From NCBI RefSeq assembly GCF_001477625.1, contig NZ_CP013692.1:4836001-4900000 (forward strand): a stretch of DNA of 64,000 bases, read 5' to 3'. Shown in pieces: positions 57,908 through 64,000 of the stretch. A program made the translations under genes and the position numbers. Position 1 is the first letter of the stretch. Each line of letters begins with the position of its first letter. The DNA is from Paucibacter sp. KCTC 42545. Lineage in GTDB: Bacteria > Pseudomonadota > Gammaproteobacteria > Burkholderiales > Burkholderiaceae_C. The notes under the pieces were generated by a model. It saw only the letters and a list, made by a program, of their open reading frames with translations. It did no database searches and was not told the DNA's origin.

Positions 57908-58312
57908 TCAAATCCCCTCGGGGTCGACGCTCTCTGTGGGGCGGTTGCGCAAGAGCAGTTCGGTCAACTCCAGCAGCTTGGCGGGGCTGAAGGGCTTGGT
58001 GAGAAAGATATTGGCGCCGGCCGCCAGGGCGCGGGCCTTGGTGGCGGGGCGGATGTCGGCACTCAGCACCACGACCAGGGCGCTGGCCAGGGCGGCGTCG
58101 GCGCGAATGCGCTGGCAGACTTCGATGCCGTCCAACTCGCCCGGCAGCATCACGTCCAGAAACACCAGGTCGGGCCGCAGGGTTTGCGCCATCGCCAAGC
58201 CTAAGCTGCCGTTGGGCGCCTCGTAAAGCGTATGGGTGGATTCTTCCAATGACCAACGTACTAAGCGACGGATCTCGGCTTGATCTTCGATAAGCAAAAT
58301 CTTGTGCGGCAT
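57908..58312 (-). CDS. Single-domain response regulator
   Basis: 134 residues from MPHKILLIEDQ (58312). Receiver domain only: acidic pocket D10, phospho-acceptor D53 (LVFLDVMLPG), Lys in FLTKPF. No output domain, so it probably signals by protein contact. No histidine kinase nearby. Confidence 0.85.
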   Translation of the reverse strand: MPHKILLIEDQAEIRRLVRWSLEESTHTLYEAPNGSLGLAMAQTLRPDLVFLDVMLPGELDGIEVCQRIRADAALASALVVVLSADIRPATKARALAAGANIFLTKPFSPAKLLELTELLLRNRPTESVDPEGI

Positions 58313-58544
58313 GTTGGAAGGCTCGGCGGAGCACTGAGAAGCTTCGCGCATATTACTTTGCAATTAGGGGGCTTGGCATTGGCGCGGGCAGCCCCATGTG
58401 AACAACGGCACGGGCCTGTCGGGCTTGCGCCTGCGTGTGCCGGCTTGCTTGCCAGCCCGCATTGGGCTTTTCCGAGCTGATGCCCGACTCGCTCCTAGAA
58501 TCACTCCACCCTTTTCGCCTCCCGCTTCCCCGAGTACATCCGCC

Positions 58545-59834
58545 ATGGTTCCCCACCTCATCACCGCACTGACAGGCCCGATCAATGAGCTGGAGCAACG
58601 CGTGCTCGAATCCATGCCGGCGATTGAGCGCTGGTTCCGGCTGGAGTGGATGGAGCACACGCCGCCCTTCTACAGCTCGGTGGACCTGCGCAATGCCGGC
58701 TTCAAGCTGGCGCCGGTGGACACCAATCTCTTCCCCGGTGGCTTCAATAATTTGACGCCGGAGATGTTGCCTCTGGCGGTGCAGGCCGCCATGGCCGCCA
58801 TCGAGAAGATCTGCCCCGAGGCCAAAAACCTGCTGCTGGTGCCCGAGAACGACACCGGCAACAGCTTCTACCGCAGCAATCTGGCCACCCTGGTGCGCAT
58901 CTTTACCCAGGCCGGCTTGAATGTGCGCCTGGGCAGCATGGACCCCGCCGTCGTTGGCCCGACCGAACTGGCCATGGCCGATGGCAGCAGCCTGACCCTG
59001 GAGCCGCTGCTGCGCACGCGTGGCCGCCTGGGGCTGAAGGGCTTCGATCCCTGCACGGTGTTGCTGAACAACGATTTGTCGGCCGGTGTGCCGCGCTCGA
59101 TTGAGCATCTGCACGAGCAATACCTGCTGCCGCCTCTGCATGCCGGCTGGCCGACGCGGCGCAAGAGCCAGCATTTCAAGGCCTACGAGGAAGTGGCCAA
59201 GAAGTTTTCCAAGCTCCTGGGCATGGATCACTGGCTGATCAACCCGGTGTTCACGCCGCTGCAAAGCGCCGACTTCAGTGCCGGCGCGGGGCTGGAGGCT
59301 TTGCAAACCCAGGTCGACACCATCCTCAACAAGACCCGCCGCAAGTACAAGGAATACGGCATTCAGGAGAAGCCCTTTGTGGTCATCAAGCCCGATGCCG
59401 GCACCTATGGCATGGGCGTGCTGACCGTGCGGGACGCCAAGGATCTGGCCGAGTTGGGCCAGCGCAAGCTCTTGGGCCCGGTGGGCGAGGGCGCGGCCGA
59501 GCATCAAATCATCGTGCAAGAAGGCGTGGTCACGCATGAGCGGGTGCATGACGCTGTGGCCGAGCCGGTGGTCTACATGATGGACCGCTATGTGGTGGGC
59601 GGCTTCTACCGCGTCCATGCCGACCGCGGTGTGGATGAGAACCTCAACGCGCCTGGTGCCAGCTTTGTGCCGCTGGCGTTTTCGCAGTCCTCGCAACTGC
59701 CGCGCCTGGGTGAAAAGCCTGGCGTCAGCGCGCCCAACCGCTTCTATATGTACGGCGTGATCGCCCGTTTGGCGATGTTGGCCGCGAGCTATGAGCTTGA
59801 AGTCACCGACCCGGAAGCCGAGATCTACGCCTGA
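58545..59834 (+). CDS. gshA: Glutamate-cysteine ligase
   Basis: 429 residues from the ATG at 58545. VDTNLFPGGFNNL, IKPDAGTYGMGVLTV and YMMDRYVVGGFYRVH match the TIGR02049 GshA family of beta- and gammaproteobacteria, an ATP-grasp-like enzyme unrelated to E. coli GshA. Catalyses the first step of glutathione synthesis. The 3' end overlaps the convergent LysR gene by 10 bp. Confidence 0.9.
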   Translation: MVPHLITALTGPINELEQRVLESMPAIERWFRLEWMEHTPPFYSSVDLRNAGFKLAPVDTNLFPGGFNNLTPEMLPLAVQAAMAAIEKICPEAKNLLLVPENDTGNSFYRSNLATLVRIFTQAGLNVRLGSMDPAVVGPTELAMADGSSLTLEPLLRTRGRLGLKGFDPCTVLLNNDLSAGVPRSIEHLHEQYLLPPLHAGWPTRRKSQHFKAYEEVAKKFSKLLGMDHWLINPVFTPLQSADFSAGAGLEALQTQVDTILNKTRRKYKEYGIQEKPFVVIKPDAGTYGMGVLTVRDAKDLAELGQRKLLGPVGEGAAEHQIIVQEGVVTHERVHDAVAEPVVYMMDRYVVGGFYRVHADRGVDENLNAPGASFVPLAFSQSSQLPRLGEKPGVSAPNRFYMYGVIARLAMLAASYELEVTDPEAEIYA

Positions 59835-60808
59835 CTTGTCTCCCGCCGGGCGTAGTCCCCGGCGACCTGATGCAGCAAGGCCTTGAAACGTTCCACCAGC
59901 TCTGACTGGGGTTCGCGCAGATGCCAGAGGGCCAGGTCGGCCAAGCCCACTTTGGCCTCCAGCGGCAGGATCTTGACGATGCCTTGCTGGGCGGCGAGCC
60001 GTGCCACATGCAGCGGCATCATGGCCAGCAAGGGCAGCCGCTTCATCATGCTGAGCACCAGCATGATGTCGCCGGTCTCGATCAAATTGCTCGGCGGGGC
60101 TAGCCCCAGCGCTTGCCACATACGGTCCATCAGGCCCCGCATGCGTGTGCCGGGCAAGGGGCCAACCCAAGCCTGCTCATTGAGCTGAGGCCAATCCAGC
60201 TGGCGCTGCTTGGACAGGGGGTGGATGCAGCTGATGAACACCACCTCGTTTTGCTTGAGCAAGACCTGACCCTCAATATCGGCTGGCATCTCGATCGGCG
60301 GCACGCGCGCCAGCACCAGGTCGCGTCGGCCTTGGCGCAACTCGTCAATCAGGTCGGTGAGCGCATGGGTGCGAACGCTGATGGTCACCAGCGGACGCTC
60401 CAGCTTCATCAAGGCCATGGCATCGGGCAGGAGCTGGGGTAGGGCGGCATTGGTGGCACCGATCTGCAATTCACCATGGCTGCCGCGCACGATGGACGCC
60501 ACGTCCTCGCTACCTCTGCGTAGGTCAGCCTCCAGCTTGCCGGCCAGAGCGATGAGCCTTTCACCCAGGGCTGTGGCATGAAAGCCGCGCCCTCTGCGCA
60601 TGAACAGGGTTTGTCCTAGGCCCTGCTCCAGCTCGGCCAATGACTTGCTCACGGCGGGCTGTGTGACATGCAGCAACTCGGCCGCTGCGCCGATGCCTTT
60701 CCCCTCAGTCAAGGCCAGGATTAGGCGCAGATGACGCAGGCTCAGGCGCTTGGCGATGAAGGCCTCGGCCTGCTGCGGGTCGGCTGTGGGGGGGCTGGAT
60801 ATAACCAT
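59825..60808 (-). CDS. LysR-family transcriptional regulator
   Basis: 327 residues: winged HTH at about 22-80 (LRHLRLILALTEGKGIGAAAELL, TQPAVSKSLAELE) and a LysR substrate domain. Divergent from the TonB-dependent receptor at 60925 with 116 bp between, so it is likely its regulator. Resembles the GbpR/galactose-binding-regulator branch in layout. Inducer unknown. Confidence 0.88.
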   Translation of the reverse strand: MVISSPPTADPQQAEAFIAKRLSLRHLRLILALTEGKGIGAAAELLHVTQPAVSKSLAELEQGLGQTLFMRRGRGFHATALGERLIALAGKLEADLRRGSEDVASIVRGSHGELQIGATNAALPQLLPDAMALMKLERPLVTISVRTHALTDLIDELRQGRRDLVLARVPPIEMPADIEGQVLLKQNEVVFISCIHPLSKQRQLDWPQLNEQAWVGPLPGTRMRGLMDRMWQALGLAPPSNLIETGDIMLVLSMMKRLPLLAMMPLHVARLAAQQGIVKILPLEAKVGLADLALWHLREPQSELVERFKALLHQVAGDYARRETSQA

Positions 60809-60924
60809 CGGATCACTCTAGCAAACCAAATGTCATAAATGCCCGGCGGGGGGGTCTTAATGTGCGGCCTTCGACTGTGGCCCGCAGTGAGCGGGGGCAG
60901 CAAATATCTGTGAGGAGGATCCCC

Positions 60925-63882
60925 ATGAAGCATCGCCACAATCTGTTGATGTTGGCCGTTATCAGCTGCTGCGGCACGGCATTCGCGCAAGATGCGGCCA
61001 CGCCCGCCAAGATCGAACGCGTCGAGGTGACGGGCAGTTTGATCAAGCGCATCGACAAAGAAACGCCTTCTGTGGTGCAGACCATCTCGCGTGAAGACAT
61101 CCGCAAGTCGGGCTACGCCAGCATCGAAGAGATGTTGCGCACGGTCAGCGCGGTGGACACATCGTCCATCGGCGACGGTGCAGGCTCGGGCTTTGTCTCG
61201 GGCTTGTCCACCATCTCGCTGCGAGGCTTTGGCTCGCAAGGCACGCTGACCCTGGTCAACGGTCGCCGTCTGGCGCCTGCCGCCGCGGTTGACGTCAACT
61301 TCGGTCGTGGCAATCTGGTCAGTGTCAACACCATCCCCAAGGGCGCGGTGGAGCGCATCGACATCCTGAAGGATGGGGCCTCGGCCATGTACGGCTCCGA
61401 CGCCATGGCCGGTGTCGTCAACTACATCCTGCGCAAGGACTATGTGGGCGGCGAGCTGGGCGGCAGCTACACCGTCAACAACGACGGCGTGGGCGGCACC
61501 CGCTCGGCCAATGCGGCCTTCGGTTTGGGCAATCTGGCCACCCAGCGCTTCAACATCTATGGCGGCTTGGAGCTCAGCAAGCGTGATCGCGTCATGGCCA
61601 CCGATCTGCGTAATCAAGGCAATCCGGGCTTGGCCGACCAGGTCTTGAACCTGGACGGCAGCCTGTCACGCTTTGCCCCCAGCACGGCGGCATCGCCCTA
61701 TGCCAACTACTACCGTGTGCCCGCCAGCCTGTCTGGCCGCACCACGATTGACGGTTATAGCGTTGCCAACAATAGCGCTTCGGGCGTCAACTTCCTCGGC
61801 AGCCTGGCGGGCTGCCCGGATGAGATGTTGGTGGGCAAGGGCCTGCCGCAACGCCTGCCGGGCTTCTTGCCCGCGGGTACAGGAACGGACTACGGCACGG
61901 CCAATATGCCCAAGGGCATGTGCCGCTTTGATCTGGACAGCGCCACCGAAATCATCTCTAAGCAGGACCGTATCGGCGGCTCGATGCGTGGCACTTTTGC
62001 TGTCACACGCGACTTGACGGCTTATGCCGACGTGATGCTGTCCAAGACCACGACCGAGTCTTTGGTCACGCCGCGTGCCCTGACCACCAGCTTGTTCACC
62101 CAAAGCACCGCCAAGAACGCCGTACAGTGGCCCAAGCTGGATGGCACGATGCAGAGCTTCCCGGCCATCGTGCTGCCGGTGGGACACCCGGACAACCCGA
62201 CCAATGGCCGGGCCAAGCCCGAGGCGGTGCAACTGCTTTACCGCTTTGCCGACATCCAGCGCAGCGACACCACCGAGCTGCAAGCCTCGCGCTTCACCGT
62301 GGGCCTGGAAGGCGCAGTGGGCGATTGGGACATCGACAGCGCCCTGCTTTACAGCCGCCAGAACATGAGCCGTGTGCGTGGCAACGAGCTGCGCGCTTCC
62401 CTGCTGAGCAAGGCCATTGCCGACAAGACCTATCGTTTCAGCAAGGCCAATGACGCCGCGGCCATCGCCAGCGTGGCCTCGGACGCCGTCATCGACGGCA
62501 AGGCCAGCATCGCTTCGGTCGATCTGCGCGCCAGCCGCCTCTGGTTTGATATGGCCGGTGGCAAGGCCGGTGTGGCCTTGGGTGCTGAATTCCGCCGTGA
62601 GACCTTGGACTCTGTGCCTGATAACGCTTATCAAAGCGGTGACTTCATTGGTCTGGTGGCCAACGGCGCTTCGGGTACTCGCAACTCCACCGCGCTATTT
62701 GGTGAGTTGAGCCTGCCGGTGCTGAAGGACCTGGAAGTGCAGGCCGCCCTGCGTGCTGAGCGTTACAGCGACTTCGGCAATGCGAACACCGGCAAGCTGG
62801 GCTTCAAGTGGACGGCGGTGCCTTCGGCCATGCTGGTGCGCGGCACGGTGGCCACGGGCTTCCGTGCGCCCTCGATCTCGCAGATCGGCACTTCCTACGC
62901 CTCTTCCTTCCACTCCTTCGGTTCTTACGCGGTGGTGGATCCGCTGCGTTGCGACACCAGCAATCCCGCCAAGCCCATCAGCAAGGCCGATCCGGCCAAT
63001 AACCGCGACTGCAATGTGCTGGGCTTTAGCTCGCGCACGCCCAACCCAGGCAGCATCGCCACCACCATCGCGGCGAATCCGGACCTGAAGCCGGAGACCT
63101 CCAAGTCTGCGACCCTGGGCCTGGTGTTCTCGCCCAGCAAAGCGGTGGATCTGAGTCTGGATGCCTGGTACTTCGAGCGCCAGAACGAGATCCGCAGCCA
63201 GCGCGGTGTGGACATCATGGAAGACGCGGCCAAGAACCCCGGCGCGCCTAACCCGCAGATCGTGCGCGATCCCAATCCCACGACCTGGTTGCCAGGTGTG
63301 GCCAATAGCGGGCCCATCTTGATGTTGGTGCGCCAGTACGGCAATTACAACTGGACCAAGACCGGCGGCCTGGACTATGACCTGACCGTGCGCTTCCCTG
63401 ATACCGAGCTGGGTCGCTTCAAGCTCAAGGTGGATGGCACTTACACCCGCCGCTACGACTACAAGATCCTGGCCAGCAGCGACGTCACCTACGCCGTGGG
63501 TACGACCAATTCGGATGTGCCCAAGACCAAGGTCAAGGCCACACTGTCTTGGGAAGCCGGCAATTGGGACAGCTTTGCCCGGGTCTCGCACTCCGATGGC
63601 CTGAAGCGCTCCACCACCGACACCTGCCTGAGCTCGACCTCGGCGTCCAACACCTTGCTGCGCGACAACGGCTATTGCTACAACACGCCGCAGCAGTCCT
63701 TGGACCTGGGTACGACCTATCGCGGCTTCAAGAACTTGGCCTTGTCGGCCACGGTCTTGAACGTGATGGGCAGCTATGGCTTCAGCTCAGGCGTGCCCTC
63801 GGTGTTCAATTATTACGACCAAGGCGCGACCGACCAGTTGGGCCGCCGTTACACCATCAGCGCCAGCTATTCTTTTGATTGA
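60925..63882 (+). CDS. TonB-dependent outer-membrane receptor
   Basis: 985 residues from the ATG at 60925 (GAGGAGG ribosome site). Signal peptide to residue 21 (AFA), TonB-box-like KIERVEVTGS, plug (ISREDIRKSGYASIEEML, LRGFGSQGTLTLVNGRR, VERIDILKDGASAMYGSDAMAGVVNYIL as separate parts) and a barrel ending in YSFD. The 23-residue spacing and NGRRLAP motif place it with the large carbohydrate/oligopeptide-type receptors. Substrate not predicted. Confidence 0.92.
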   Translation: MKHRHNLLMLAVISCCGTAFAQDAATPAKIERVEVTGSLIKRIDKETPSVVQTISREDIRKSGYASIEEMLRTVSAVDTSSIGDGAGSGFVSGLSTISLRGFGSQGTLTLVNGRRLAPAAAVDVNFGRGNLVSVNTIPKGAVERIDILKDGASAMYGSDAMAGVVNYILRKDYVGGELGGSYTVNNDGVGGTRSANAAFGLGNLATQRFNIYGGLELSKRDRVMATDLRNQGNPGLADQVLNLDGSLSRFAPSTAASPYANYYRVPASLSGRTTIDGYSVANNSASGVNFLGSLAGCPDEMLVGKGLPQRLPGFLPAGTGTDYGTANMPKGMCRFDLDSATEIISKQDRIGGSMRGTFAVTRDLTAYADVMLSKTTTESLVTPRALTTSLFTQSTAKNAVQWPKLDGTMQSFPAIVLPVGHPDNPTNGRAKPEAVQLLYRFADIQRSDTTELQASRFTVGLEGAVGDWDIDSALLYSRQNMSRVRGNELRASLLSKAIADKTYRFSKANDAAAIASVASDAVIDGKASIASVDLRASRLWFDMAGGKAGVALGAEFRRETLDSVPDNAYQSGDFIGLVANGASGTRNSTALFGELSLPVLKDLEVQAALRAERYSDFGNANTGKLGFKWTAVPSAMLVRGTVATGFRAPSISQIGTSYASSFHSFGSYAVVDPLRCDTSNPAKPISKADPANNRDCNVLGFSSRTPNPGSIATTIAANPDLKPETSKSATLGLVFSPSKAVDLSLDAWYFERQNEIRSQRGVDIMEDAAKNPGAPNPQIVRDPNPTTWLPGVANSGPILMLVRQYGNYNWTKTGGLDYDLTVRFPDTELGRFKLKVDGTYTRRYDYKILASSDVTYAVGTTNSDVPKTKVKATLSWEAGNWDSFARVSHSDGLKRSTTDTCLSSTSASNTLLRDNGYCYNTPQQSLDLGTTYRGFKNLALSATVLNVMGSYGFSSGVPSVFNYYDQGATDQLGRRYTISASYSFD

Positions 63883-63935
63883 GGCCTGATGATGGGCGGT
63901 GCTGCCGAGGCAAGCTCGGCGGGCCGTCGTTCGCC

Positions 63936-63969
63936 AAGGGTCAATGCATTTGCATTGGCCCTTGTTTTC
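63936..63969 (+). terminator. Rho-independent terminator after receptor gene
   Basis: 13-bp stem with one G-T pair (63936-63948 with 63951-63963, AAGGGTCAATGCA), 2-nt loop, then GTTTTCTT. Confidence 0.85.
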
Positions 63970-64000
63970 TTGAGCTGGCGAAAGGCCGGAAATGAAGAAG

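Noticed and set aside
58353..60170. 605-codon minus-strand frame over gshA
   Set aside because: Covers gshA and the lysR 3' end in antisense, no motif.
63990..64000. Start of another gene at the right edge (ATGAAGAAG)
   Set aside because: Fewer than four codons visible; cannot be supported.

Overview
The window looks like a GC-rich betaproteobacterial chromosome, most likely Burkholderiales of the Roseateles/Paucibacter type. This is an inference from gene content: PhaM, DUF3567, DUF3108, DUF4197, a ProQ/FinO protein, an ATP-grasp-like GshA, a PEP-CTERM protein, and amtB-glnK with a TorF-type porin. No rRNA or tRNA is seen.

Layout. Bases 1-5149 are ordinary chromosome: phaM (partial), a TraB/GumN protein, a retropepsin-like protease, then torF-glnK-amtB behind a good sigma-54 promoter and an NtrC-like site. 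At 5150 comM (DNA-processing AAA+ protein, also called yifB) begins but stops after 77 codons. It resumes only at about 42579, so a 37 kb island separates the two pieces and about 200 comM codons are missing. From 43357 to the end is chromosome again: a glycine-zipper protein, a PEP-CTERM protein, a split metH with a degenerate HD-GYP gene between its halves, proQ, DUF4197, an FAH-family hydrolase, DUF3108, DUF3567, a tandem AAA+ ATPase, a response regulator, gshA, a LysR regulator and a large TonB-dependent receptor.

The island is a Tn7-like element of the comM-targeting kind. The right end carries tnsA-tnsB-tnsC-tniQ, all reading inward with overlapping or touching ends, and a TnsE-like gene sits at the left end. 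It has been eroded by insertion sequences: an IS5-type element (5-bp duplication) in tnsE, an IS3-type element cutting off the tnsE 3' end, an IS21-type element in tniQ, and an IS481-type element at the NCTAGN site near the end of tnsA. Two same-length copies of one IS3 element (1245 bp, identical translations), in opposite orientation, bracket 15.4 kb of cargo.

Cargo. (1) Bases 11307-23549 form a compact, co-oriented, apparently intact pathway: a small precursor-like protein with a nitrile-hydratase-type leader and a Cys-containing tail, a hairpin attenuator, a B12-type radical SAM enzyme, a GNAT acyltransferase, an alpha/beta hydrolase, a BioB/HydE-like radical SAM enzyme, an MFS exporter, an adenylate-forming enzyme, a carrier-protein/2-oxoglutarate-oxygenase fusion, an Asp/Asn-hydroxylase-like oxygenase, a HAD phosphatase and a TonB-dependent receptor. 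I infer an acylated ribosomal peptide (RiPP) that is exported and perhaps taken up again; I cannot match this set to a described product. (2) Bases 26271-32886 hold an AAA ATPase plus S8 protease pair (IteA/IteS-like, anti-phage type) with a divergent XRE regulator; the protease is split in frame by an IS21-type element. Several older IS3, IS66 and IS21 remnants lie between these blocks.
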